Assembly (NCBI GenBank): GCA_008711295.1
Contig: VUYV01000047.1
Span: 3,251,125-3,315,124, forward strand
From: Anarhynchus alexandrinus
Lineage: Eukaryota; Chordata; Aves; Charadriiformes; Charadriidae
Direction of reading: 5' to 3'
Length of the DNA: 64,000 nt
Both the position numbers and the translations under genes were made by a program. The notes beneath the pieces are model-generated. The model saw only the letters and a program-made list of their open reading frames with translations. It ran no database searches and had not been told where the DNA came from. Shown in pieces: positions 35,901 through 48,600 of the stretch (positions within the stretch are counted from its first letter, which is position 1; every line of letters starts with the position of its first letter).

Positions 35901-38900
35901 CTCCCCGCGCTCGTGAAGTGGCTTAGGGCACAAACAGCAAATGTTTATTTTAAAATATTGAACAACAATCATTAAGCAGTATACTGCAGACATGAATTCT
36001 GCAGCACAAATGCAAACCCACGACTTGAAAAAGTTATTCGAAAGTCAATCCTCTACTTGCTGAAATGACTCAAGTGAATATAAAGTCACACCACTGCAGG
36101 TAATGAAATGACAATAGAACACACTTGGCTGTGAAATCACAACTTCTGGAAGTCAAACTTTCCGAAAAAGGCTTCTAATTTTTTAAGTATTTTGTCACAG
36201 CTTCATCATGTTTATTGCTATATTATTTTCAGATCTCTTACGCCAAAAATGTAGACAGTTTAGGTACCTTTGAGTTGTTAAAAGTTATAGCCAATTTTCT
36301 GAAAAATTATACCAGCTAAAAACACAACATTAAATATTTACCCTGTTGGATGTTAAAAAACGCTTACAATGAAAAATGTTCACATATTGACTATTCAAAA
36401 TGGCCTTCACTTTGAAATTGTGAAATGGAAGGGATTGCAGATGTACAAGAATAAATATAAAAACAAATGAGTTGACTTGAAGTGTTGCCGGCTTTCATAA
36501 ACATGCTACTGCAATAACATGTGACATTAATATTTAATTACAAAAGCACTGCTGCAAAATCTTTGAAATTAATGTTTTGCAAAATTAACATTCAGTGCAC
36601 AGAAGCAAAGTCGTTCCAGGCGCGACTGTGATTAACAATGCCATTCACTTTACATATTATATTAATATATTATTCAAGCTAAGAATTAACACCTCCTAAT
36701 TTAAATAAGGTGCTACATATCATGATGAGCTAAAATGCTTTTTCTTAAAATGGCCCATCTGATTTTAAGCAATCTGTGTTTATCGTTTAATATTTTGTTA
36801 TTGAATACTGTTCTCTGTAAAAAAACTCCTTGTACTTTAATTTCAGGATGAAGAGATCTCATTAAACTGGTGCCGTAAGATTCAAGGATTACTGAGCCGG
36901 TGGAGCCCTGTTTTCTTTGCTGGTCTACCTGGTATTACTCCTTTATTCCCGGGCACCAAGTTCCTCATTCCCCACCTAGAGTGCCTCTACGGTTTTCCTG
37001 ATATCTACAAAAAAAAAGCTGAGCGTTTTCTTTCCTAAATCATTGGCTGGATCTTCAGCTGCTATAAAGGATTATAAATTCTTTTACAGCTACGTTGATT
37101 TACATCAGCTGATGATATAGCTCATATTGCCAACATTATCACGTTGCTAGTACATTTTGGGGACGGCGATTTCTTCCTGCTCTGCATTCTGTGCTGCTTC
37201 TCGTGTGTTGTAGGAGGGTAAAGACGAACCAAGGGCTCAGGGGAGGTGGCGAGTCTAACGCTCTGCCTATCTCGCAGGGAGCTTTCTCGCCCTCCAGCTC
37301 TACCTTTTAGCGTACAGGAATTCAGACTGGTATTGAATTCTCTGCGTTTTGAACTACAGAGAAGTATAACTTCTGGTGGGACGCGGCTAAGCAATCAGGC
37401 CTGGAGGACTCTAAATGGGTTGACATATTCTCCAGCAGGTCAGACAAACCAGTTATTTTTGTTTGAGGGAAATGCTGACAAGACAGATGGGTACATCACT
37501 TCGGTTTAACCACACAGAACTTCATTTGCCATCTTTAATCTACTGTAATTGTTTGGGTTTCTTATTTCTAAAGCAGTAAAGAAATATATTTCAGTGTTAT
37601 CACTCGCATAACAATCTTTTAAAGCCCAGCAGACTTGTAGTAAGCAAAAGCCCACGATCTATTGCCTTATATCAATAGTTACTAATTCATTGTCTATAAT
37701 TTCACTTTCATTAATTATAGAGATGAGTTGCAACACACAAGGATAGAGAACTACTTGCTGAAAATTATGTCTGTGCAACATAAGCATCTGCCTTTAGCTA
37801 TCAAACCTCCCTTATTGTTAGATGACACATGAACCTATATATCTCCTCTTCAAAATTATCCTAAAAAAGCCAACAAACAACCCCCTCTCTGAAAAAAAAA
37901 AAACCAACCCAAAAAACAAAAAAAACCCAAACACCTGGCAAAAAACAGTGAAGGAGATCAAATCTCTTTTTTATATGTTTTCAGTGGTGAATGAACTTAA
38001 TGTTGATAAGAGTAAAATTGGTGGTGGTTGTCAAAAATATTGTCTGCAAAATACTGAAGTATAAGAGATGGGAGATTCAGATCTACATGAATAAAAGAAG
38101 CGTTTATGGAAAAGCTAAAACTATTCAGGACAGTTATAGTCTAAGAACTCTTTCAGTCCTTTGCTTGCCAATATCTGTAATAATTTGGGCTGCACCTTTG
38201 CAGTGACCTAAAGAGAGGCAAGAAAAGAGTGAAATTGCTGTCTGACGCCACGTGGACCTTCTGCCCTGCAGTTCTTTCTACCTCAACGCAAACAAACTGC
38301 CCTCTCCAGAAGGGAGAGACAGAAAAATTGGTCGGCTGATTTTGTAGATAGACCCTCGTGCTCGAACGATCCCTCCCTGTTTTAAGACAATGACACGAAA
38401 GCCGTATCCTGCATCATTTGTTTTACAGAAAATTAGACAGGATGAAATAATGACAAGATATTGTCTCAATGACAGTTTATTCAAAAGTAGAAACTCCAGA
38501 TTTCTCCTTATTCCTTCTTAAATCAAGAAGACATTGAGGACATTTAAATATGAAAACACCTTAGTCTACCTTGCTAAAGATCACTTTCTTGCTAAGTACC
38601 CCATTATCAGACATGACCACCTGTGCGCTCGAAAGGTCTGAGTAAATGCGACATACCATCCACTGATGGGCCTACGTTTTAATATTTTAACTAAAAAAAT
38701 CCACTCTGTTCACCACAGAAAATAATGATTCATCTAGTGTTTTCAAATATTTTTCTGAAATCATCCTATTTAAAGACCTGCTTTAATATCAGACCACAAA
38801 ATCTGAATGAAACAGAAACAGAAGTAAGTTTTCAACTCAGAAACAGGTGGTGGAGAATTTATTAGTGTCTACCTCTCCGAAATCCTGTCCCCCCACACCT

Positions 38901-41900
38901 ACAAAAAAAGTATTATAGTAAAATACTGTAGAAATAGATTAGAAGCAGCGATCCTTTTAGAAAGTGTACATATGGCATCCAAGTTCACAGTAGAATCTCC
39001 TTCTATTTGAATAAAACATGGCATTTCAAAATAAATTAAGAGAAAACAAAGGAGATGAAAGTGGGAATATCTTATGACTTCCTTAAGAAATGTTGTTATT
39101 TCTTCTGTGCCATGAAAATTTTCAGTGTCAAAGCACGACATCAAAATACGGGTATATAATATTCAGTTAACTTCTGATAAAGTCCACATGAACATATTCA
39201 CACAAGCACACAGAGTCCTTGGAAATGTTACATTTTAGTTGGAAAAGCTGGGGAATAGTCATTAACTTGTTAGAATGACCTTTCCATGGCCAGTCTTCAC
39301 AGCCTTGGGAAGCACAGGAATAAATGCATGAGATGAGAAGAAACGTGAAGACAACTCAGGAATCAAAAGTGTCCCACACCATTCACGCTCACTGAACTCA
39401 ATGAGTCTGACGTGGCATTGCTCTCCTAGAATCTCAAATCTAATTAGGGTTTTTGTGTTTCTTTTGAAGACTACATTGGTCCATTTACCGTTGTTCTAGT
39501 TTTATCTTCATGAGCAGACCAGAAACACTCAGGTGGTGGGTTGTAACGTTGATCTGCACAACAATCAACACACAGAGAAGGGGGTATTTTACTGCGCATC
39601 AGCTGGTTTAGTCAAAAATCAAGTCCCACTGCTTAACCGTAACGGTTGCAGAAAGAAAGTGCCCCAAAATATTGTAGAATGAGCCCTGAAAGTCCTGAAA
39701 CGATCTTTAAATACAGACAGTCCATCACAGGGCTATGTCTTCCAAGAGCTTCCTCTAGCTCAGCTGCACTCACCTCAACTTCTCTGCACCAGCCACAATG
39801 AAGAAAAATATTTGTGCAACTGGTATACAACACACACATAGCGCTGCTACTCCTTTCCTGGAAAGCTGTAGGTAGACAGCAAACCAAAAAAGTAACAGGA
39901 AACAGTATTTCTTATCCTCTAGGTTTTTTACATGACTTCTCCCTCAGAGTAGGTCCAACGCTGAGCTAAAGAGGCTGCAGCCTCCTCTGGCAGGTCACCA
40001 GATTTGCTGTCTTCACTGATTGCTGTACTGCATGGGGAGCCAGGCGCTTTTCATTTCTGAGCAGGTTTCATCTCAGAATTAACTTTATTCCTCTTTATTG
40101 GGGTTAAATCCTTACCTGCTGAAGTAAGGATCTTCATTGCGTTCCTATGTATAATATATCATTTATAAAATGAGGCACTTGCAATTCATGGTTTGTTAAA
40201 CGGAAGGAGGAGATTAAAAGTGGGCTCGTTCAGGTGGGAGTCACCATTGGTCTTTCTGTCTTTGGCTTAGCACTGTCTTCTCAAATATTGCTTTCTGCAG
40301 CAAACCACTGTCGCTACAGGTACGTCAGTGGAAGTTTAACTAAATTCTTGCTAAAATACAACAAAACCATTGGAGCCTAATGACAAAGCCCACATTGTTC
40401 TTAACGAGAGAAGGCTTGCCCCATTAATACTTGGATGACCCAGGCTGTCTGTCACTCACTGTACCGGTGGATTTCCTTGATGGATTGGTTTAAGCGGACC
40501 TGCTCTGGTTTTTAGATCAGTGTAAAATCATAGAATTTGGCCCAAGGTACTGTTGATTTTTTTTTTAACCTATAGGCTTTATTTTAGACACCTGAAGTTA
40601 CTGAATGCCAACCCTGCGGCAAACAAAAATAGAGCAAACATTTCTTGAAAAATAGAACAAGTTGTGTCACTTTTTGTAGAAGCCAATAATGATATGTGAA
40701 ACAAAGAAATCCCATACTGGCCACAGATATTATAAATAGTGCAATGCAATAACCGGTGTACAACAAAGAAAGAGCTAAACCAAAAATAAAGCCAGAAATA
40801 TCCTTATACCTGGGGGGGGAGATGGTGTCTGAAGGCTGCAAAAGTAAAATTCAGAGGAGTGTATATTATTGATAACTAAAATGATGACCTCTCTGGTCTT
40901 GCATGTTTTGTGATGTAACCCGTGATTTCTGCCAAGCACTTATAACAGTTCTCATCACAACATGAACTGATAGTGTGATATGTTAACATCACCACTAATG
41001 TACGCCAGCATTACACTTTTCTTTCTTCGATTAGACAGCTTTCCTTCAGGCCATCAGACACTGGAGGACTGTATAAAAATGTACCTCTTCAAAGCAAGCA
41101 AAACCCCATGAATTTTAGCACAATTAAACCAATTCTACATATACCGGTTTACTGATTCCTATTTTTTATTTGCAAATGGGCCGACGCGACAAAGTTGCGA
41201 TTCAATGCCAGATTTTTAAATTGTTAGAAGCTCAATGACGTCTACATTTGCTGTCTCTTTCAGACCTATCTATAAATAACATTCAGTAAAAGAAAGGAGA
41301 TAAAAACTAAGAATTTTAATATCCTGTTTTGCCATTTTTCTTTATTCTTTTCTAATATCAGATAACCTAATAATACAACGTATAATAAATATTTAAGGGG
41401 AAATAGCAATGAATCTGCATTGTGCTTTCTAAAGTCTCTTCTTGAAAGGCTGATTACTCACAAATTGTAATGGGTCTATTATACAAAATTTATCTTTCTT
41501 TCATGATGTGATTCTTTAGCCTTAATATTCACTTGATTCCCGCTGATTACAATAGAATATGTACAAGAACAACAGTAGATGAGACCAGATGGAGCTATAG
41601 AAATATTCTCTCCTTTTAGATACACGCACACACTTCAGTACCCAAAAAGCATAAACATGTCTTAAGACATGCTCCATGGTCCTTATTACCACCGTAATAA
41701 AAATAAACTCAATGAATGCATAGATTGCCAAAGCTCTATGCATTGGGCCAAAGAAGCTTTCACCTAAAAAAACCCCCAAACAGCACAGCACTGTTTTTCC
41801 CATCTTATCACCTCTCCCGTGCTCCTCACAGTGGTACCTCCATTCCCTCAAGTGCAGCTGAGCCCCAACACGCACAACAAACAAGGTTCCAACATTTCTC

Positions 41901-43560
41901 TGCTTACTTCTCTGGAGAACAAAAACGAAAACTCCAAAAGCACACACCTTCCCTCACTTAAATTCCCATTTCACTAAGGTTTTGGAATGTTTTAGTTACC
42001 AGGGCTTTCTTTCCACCTGAGAGGGAAACATGGATGGTTAAGTGCCACTGTCGGCATTTGGGTTCCTACTTGGCATACTGCCTGAGAAAGGCTATGGGTT
42101 TCTTCTTCAAGAACTGTTCCTAAATTCTTACTTTTTTTTTTTTTTTCTTTTATTCCTCCTCAGACATCCTCTTTCCCTTCCCAAGCGGCCAGTTTCCTTC
42201 ATAGAGTGCCTTCCAATTCCCTTCCAAAGGTCTATCCGACCCTTTCATTGTCCTCTTGGATAGTCGAACACTGGGACTTCCTATCTCATTTCTTCTTCTA
42301 AGAGACACCACACATTTCTTTGCCCCCTAAATGCACGTTTCAACAAAATATGGAGCAGGCTACTCATCTGAGGAGACACGCAAGCACAGGAGAGCACTAC
42401 AAATTATAGGGGTAAGTGAACAAAACTGCATAGGATTTCACAGGGGGGGGAAAAAAAAGAGAATAATATCTTTCCTTATGCTACAGGCATGCTCTGACAT
42501 TGATATCTTTAACATTTTCATGCACACGGAGGACTATAAAAGCATTAATACACACAATGAAGATAACAGTTTACTGTAGTTCCAAAGCGTGGGTATAGCA
42601 ACACAACAGTTAATAATACTTTACACATGTAAAAGCAGAAATACCGTAATCATCTGCTATTGAAACAAACAAGAAAACCCCATTTGCAACATGCACCTCT
42701 ACTCCCAAATCATATTCAGAAAGAGTTAAAATATGAAATAAAATTATAAAGGCACCAATGATATTTTTATAACGGAGCTACCGCTAGTAAGCTGTATTTT
42801 AGAGAAACACTGCACATTTTGATGACTGTCAAAATTTACATAACTTACTCTACATGAATTAACTATGAGGTATAAAATGCAACTTTGGCTAAATAAACCC
42901 TCAGCAATTGTAAAGCAGTATTTCACGCGCTGCTAGAATAACACCAGACCGAAACATTAAAAAAAAAGATGAATATTGAGTGGAGTGGTCTCCCCAATAT
43001 TTAGTTATTGAAATAAATTAAACAATCAGAGAAGATAATCTTTAGAAATACAGATCATAATTCTGGTTGCTATAGTACTTTTTATTTTTATTTTTAATGA
43101 GTGTTTGTCAATTTAGTGTCTACAATCAAAACTCTGACATATTAGGGTAATGAACTGGGTCCGGGAATTACCAGAAAACACATAAATACTAGAATTTCTT
43201 GAAAACATCAAGTGTTAAGAGAAACAAATTCCAGTCTTTAACATCTGTCCTACAGATTCTTACCATTTATCTGCTGATCAAAATTTCGAACGGTGCCAAA
43301 AAAAATCATGAAGTCAAAAGGACTTGGTGGGGGGATCTTTGTTTCTCTCTAAAAGCCTAAAAGTTATACTCAACTGCAGCACAAAGAGTAAAGAGGTTGT
43401 TATTCATATTAACTACATTTACATTCCTATCGCAACATCCAGAGAGCTAATAGTGGGGTTATTAACATAACAAACGTAAATGTTCTATATAAATAATACT
43501 GTTTCAGGCCAGCAACCGCTCATCTGACAGCATTTAGGCACAGGCTCAACATCTGTTTAT
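33000..43560. other. Long AT-rich unique stretch, no gene seen
   Basis: Only short domain-less open frames, A/T homopolymers (34,170-34,192 next to an N at 34,194; 34,268-34,285; 34,815-34,830; 42,131-42,146), a short GTT run (about 34,785-34,800) and unique DNA are present. The part from about 34,980 to 36,830 has little low-complexity DNA, many ATTA/TAAT/TTTGCAT words and no repeats, which is typical of conserved non-coding blocks in gene deserts. That could not be tested. A strong acceptor-like site ends at about 36,847 but lacks a good donor. Confidence 0.5.
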
Positions 43561-44060
43561 GAACACTTTGCCTAATGATATCATCAGATATCATTAAGTG
43601 CGGCAGAATACAGCACAGAGGCAGGTGCAGCTGCCTTCAGTACCCATCACAGAGGAAGAAAAGAGCTGCATTCCCGATCCGAAAACCCATCATTAGGACA
43701 ATTTTCTTCGACAAACCAGCCCTGTGATTTCAATCTGTATATCACCTGTAATTGTAGTTTTTAGCAAGAAGCTGATTCTATACATTTAGCGACGAATCAC
43801 GTTGATGGCCTGAATACTGGAAACACATTTGTGCTACCAGCTGCGGCAGCTTTTTTTAGAGCCTGTGTTAACAAAATACTGCTAACAAGGCAATGCTTGG
43901 AGTGCAGCTTTGTTTCTCTTTCTTGTTCATAGTGTTTAGATGTGCATAATTATGGAGATTAGCAATTGATTGCTTCTCAATAATAATTGATTATTGGTCA
44001 CTGAACCTTCCCCAAAGCACTTCACTGAAGGTGAGGACAGGTGATAAGTTCATTCTTAGC
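43561..44060. promoter_or_regulatory. Candidate conserved regulatory block
   Basis: This repeat-free segment contains a perfect 10-bp inverted repeat (TAATGATATC, ATCA spacer, GATATCATTA; 43,573-43,596). It also holds a cluster of AATTATG, CAATTGATTG and AATTGATTATTGG words near 43,945-44,000, which resemble homeodomain, SOX and CCAAT-type sites. There is no open frame of interest. The regulatory assignment is inference from motif density and lack of repeats. Confidence 0.25.
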
Positions 44061-44829
44061 AGATCGAGGAAACAGAAAGGAAAGGTCCAAAAGAACCTTC
44101 GATTTGTACATCAGTTTCCATGATAAACAGACCAAAGGGATAATAGAATATCCCAAAGCCTCGTTTGCCCGGAGGCGAATTGTAGAGATCATAGCAAGCC
44201 TGCAGAATTCTCCCTGTGGACTATGTAAGAAACATACATCATTTTTATATATGTCAGTTGTTCTTTGATTTGAAAATATTTCTACCCATTTAATTTATCT
44301 TTTTCAGTCAGTTTTCTTAAATTGTACAATTTAAGGGTTATATCAAAGAATGAATACCGTTTCTGAATACCCCCAAAATGAAACAAACTGACAAAATAAT
44401 GCAAGTCTCTTTAGTAGAAATGTACAAATATTGAAGCATCTATTGTCACTGACTTCAAAATCACTATACCCTTTTGATCTGCTTTATATCCATCAAAATT
44501 TTGGTCTGTAGTGACTGCCTTGATGCAACGTAACATAATGTTGGGAATATAACACCATGCCACAGCTAAAATTTAAAGGCGAATGCTCTTATTTTTGGCT
44601 TAATCACCCACTGTCAATTTGGACAGCAAATATCCAATTTAAATTTATTGGAGTGCATGGAAGCCACTCAGACAATAAAGTATCCGTAGCGTTCGTAAAA
44701 TGGTAAACATCATTTCTTGTTGGCTATTCCAAAGTGTTTTGAACAGTTGAGACCAGTTTTTCTAACCCTTTTGTGTTTACAGAAAAATGTAATTGTAAGC
44801 CTGACATATCATGCCATCCATCTTTAGAT

Positions 44830-44851
44830 AACCTTTTTTTTTTTTTTTTTT
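44830..44851. repeat. poly(T) run
   Basis: A T homopolymer of about 22 bases lies in AT-rich DNA. I see no recognisable retroposed body on the minus strand next to it. Confidence 0.85.
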
Positions 44852-45429
44852 AATGCAGAATTTTACAAGGACGTGCCTTCTCTATGGCAGTGAACTTTAC
44901 AACCTGATTCATGAAAAATGCAGCTTGTTTAAAGTTAGCCTGCTCCATTTCTAGAAGATTTTTGTGCTATAAATGGGAAACAGATTGCACAATTATGATT
45001 CAAAAGGAAAATGCCCAAGACAGAGGGCTGATGTTTAAGCAAGAGGAAACGCCGTGACCAGAGCCGGCGCTCGCTTTCTGCTCAGAGAAGTGTCTCACAT
45101 AACGAACGCGCTCACTTTTGAGAGGGTCTCGTTCAGCCTTTGTGTTGCCTTCCTCAAAAGCAGCACAATGGCAGCAAATACTCAAATTACACATCACATG
45201 CGTGATCCAATCCAGCCCCAAGATATGAAGGGCTGTTCCTTGCTTACAACCCAACCACTTTTTACCAGCTCCTCCATGTGGACCTGAAAGAATAGAGAAG
45301 GTGCTCGGGCTGAAGTATTTTAAACAGCAGCGGGTATTTTTTGAATCTAGGAGTAACACTATCAAAGACAAAAATCTTCGAATCGTGGATGTAACATATA
45401 TGCACACTCGCTTTACAGAAGGGGCTTTC

Positions 45430-45625
45430 TTTTTAAAGCCGCTTTAATCCAACCTCTGTTTGTGCACACAATTAGATGAGGAGATAATTTCCAAGCACAA
45501 TGACTTGCAGGTGCAAATAGCGATATAGATAACAAACTATCTGATCTGCGGGCACAGATAGATAGTTAGACATCTAGAATCCTTATGTGCAGCCATAAAT
45601 AATTGCATCCTCAATTATTTATACA
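45430..45625. promoter_or_regulatory. Candidate regulatory block with GATA-type hairpin
   Basis: This repeat-free segment is rich in GATA/TATC words (TAGCGATATAGATAAC, AACTATCTGATCTG, CAGATAGATAGTT) and TAAT words (CATAAATAATTGC, CTCAATTATTTATAC). It includes an imperfect inverted repeat at 45,535-45,567 with a CGGGCA loop. Enhancers in vertebrate gene deserts often look like this. No transcript or protein is implied. Confidence 0.28.
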
Positions 45626-48600
45626 AATAAAGAGAGAAGGCCAGCCTAGGGGGGAGGATGGGGGGAGAGAAGGAAATAAAGAAGAAGCAAAGCACAACGG
45701 TACTTGATGCAGAACAGGTTATTTTTGGTCCTAAGTCCCAAAATTTTCAAAATACAGAGGCAACATTAGGATTTCACGTTACTGCCCGTCTTATGTCAAA
45801 TACAAATTGACAATCTTTTATATCATATTAAACATGAGGTCTTTTCAAATTTGAGGTTGCTGTTGGATTTGCACCACAGCAGATGAACTGATATAGTTGC
45901 CTTTGTGCAAAATGAAGGTATGAACCAGGAATGTAAACAGTGAACTGCTTCAGTGCATTTGATGGCTGTTTGAAAACAGTCCCTGCTACATTTTGCATTA
46001 GTTTTTAATGTGTCTGTTAAACAAGTGCATGGATGCAACTATAGAGATGCCTGACACTTTTCTCCTCAAAAATATCCTCAAAACAACTCATTTAGAATAG
46101 ACAAAGGCTAAACAGATTTTTATAAAAATGGGAAGAAACCTCACCACGGACTACTCGGGCATACATGCGCAAGTAATATTAACTATTGCATAAATTATGC
46201 TATCGTACATGTTATAGACATATATGCAAACTATTATAAACATTATGAAGTTTGGAAAGCAAATTAATTTAAAGTTTGCATAATGACTGTGATCATTATC
46301 CATTCCCCACAAGCATATAGGTATATATATTCCAGTGATCTTTCGTCACATGACCACATATGCACATTTTCCATAGGCTCCTGCCTCATCCAGAGCCCAG
46401 AATGATCGGTTTGATGCAAAAATACCCAGTGTTGCATTTTAGCCCTACTACTCTCTCCTTAATTATACCACAGTGTTCAGGTTCTACTCTGTATTACAAA
46501 GCTATTTGTATATTTTTCTGCAGCATTCGTGGAATAGAACTTGAGAGTTCTCATTCTTAATTCATTTTACAAGACCCATTGGACATAAGAAGGTGTCCTC
46601 TCAGCTGAAATCTCCACAATGGGAAATTTCAAGAACAAAGAGATTAGGTCAGAAGTATCTACCAATTTGGTGCATCTCCTACAAGGAAATTAGAAGCTCT
46701 TTTTTTTGGGGGGGGGCTAGTGTTGGATGGTAGTTTATTGGGTCAAACGCAGACCCCCACTGATTTCAGTTAAAGGGGTGAGCAGCCAGAAGTTGTGTAG
46801 TGGCTTCCTGGGCTCTCAGGTGAGGCATCCAGCAACTGAAGAGCACATCAGCAGGGATGAACCATAAAGACAAAAGCAGAAATTGGGGACGGGAAGAGTT
46901 GATGTGAGCCCTGTGAGAGAAGCTTGGCTTCTCTCTGCTTTCCATATTTCAACTCATTTTTTTATGCAGTTCCCTTACTAATTCCTTGTATACTTTCAGA
47001 ATATACAAGAAACAGTCAAATCCCTGATTTACCCCAAAGACTATTTTCTGTGCAGTGAAAGATCTAAGCATTCTCTGAAAAAGGCAGAGCGTGATCTCAT
47101 CGCTGAAAGCTCTATCATGATACACATATGTGCATCCAGTGCTCATTTAAATTCATGTAGTTCTGATCTTTCCTAACTTCTGAGTGCCTTATTCAAACCA
47201 CAATGACATTTTAAAATACTGGGGGTTTTGTCTTATTTTCCACTGCTTTTATTATAGTAAAAACGCCAAACCCAGAGGTGCTATATCGACACAGATATCA
47301 ACCACACAGATTTCTCCTGCTCTCACAGTCTCTTTCCACATCCAGAAGAGCCAAGGCCAGTTGTCCCCTCACCCTTCCCAAGTTCTCCACTTGTGTATTC
47401 AGACAGCCATTCCCAGCTCTTCCCTCTTAACTTGCCTCTACGCATATGTCAAATCTCAGTCCTGGCAGTAATACTTAGGTTGGGGGTGGGGGGGGAGAAA
47501 TCATCCATATTAAGCATTAAAAACAATGTCTTACTGGTGAGGAATTAGAGTATATAACTGTATGAACCTCTTCCATGGGTTACTGTGCAGTATGGGCTGA
47601 GAGGCTGTATGAAAGCACTCTTCTTGCTCCCCCTTCTTTCCTGTTCAGCCATCCCTCCCTTGATCCTTTCTCTTCTCCCTTATCTTCTACATCCCTTCTC
47701 TTTTCTTTCTGTTAATAAGCTTCCCTGTGTCCTTTCCCTAAACTTTACATTTATCCCCAGAATAAAGGGTTTGAAAAACAAAACAACAAAAGTACACAGC
47801 TAAGAAGACTGATGTCTTTAATTGTACAAGTTTCTCCTTTGTCTTCCTTTACATATATAGCTCTCTTCAGATGGCAATTACTCAGGGCAAAGAAAGTCCC
47901 TGGGCTCTAGATGTGTATCTTGGAAGTGCCTGGCATATTTTATCTGTTACTATTGGATAAAACCCACATAGTAATAATAGTCATTTTGTTTGGTTTCATT
48001 TCCTATGTTATGCATGCAACTATTCCTTGTGTGAATGCGTTGCTATGACAAAAGGCTTTCCCCTATGCAACAAAATTTGGCTTTGATAGCTCCTGCAGTG
48101 GTTGGAGAGGACCATCAATTGATCAGGTTACCGTTTTTAATTGATAGCTCATTGTGCATTATTCTGAGGCAGTCCACTTAGAAACATTACTTACCATTTA
48201 CAACATTTGCCACCTGCTCCTCTTGCTTTACAATATTGATGGATCATAGCAAAGAATGTGCGCTATGGACATTTTCTGGGTTATTAGCAAATTTTAGTCT
48301 TATATTTTGTTTTAAGAATGGGTTGGAAAAATATAGCCCAATTGCTAGACATTCCTTTGTTTAACCTCTTTCCACACAAAATCAAAAGTTTTATTTCTTT
48401 GTCTTCTAGGAGAAGGCTGGCCTCAGAGGCAAAATATAGTGTAATATGTCAAAAACACTCAAGCACAATATCTGATTTGTATGTAGTTCTTAAATGTTAT
48501 ATTGTTTAAAAGAAAAAAAAAAGTTACTCGAAAACCTATTACAGCCTAACACAATAGTACAGCCTTAAGGAGGGTCTGATAATAACAATTGTAAACAGTG

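Noticed and set aside
40526..40545. AAATCATAGAATTTGG resembling an antisense CR1 tail
   Set aside because: The sequence after it does not continue into any CR1 block, so the match is chance.
41522..41947. 141-codon minus-strand open frame with hydrophobic parts
   Set aside because: There is no recognisable family, and its hydrophobicity follows from T/A-rich codons. Length alone is within chance for 64 kb on two strands.
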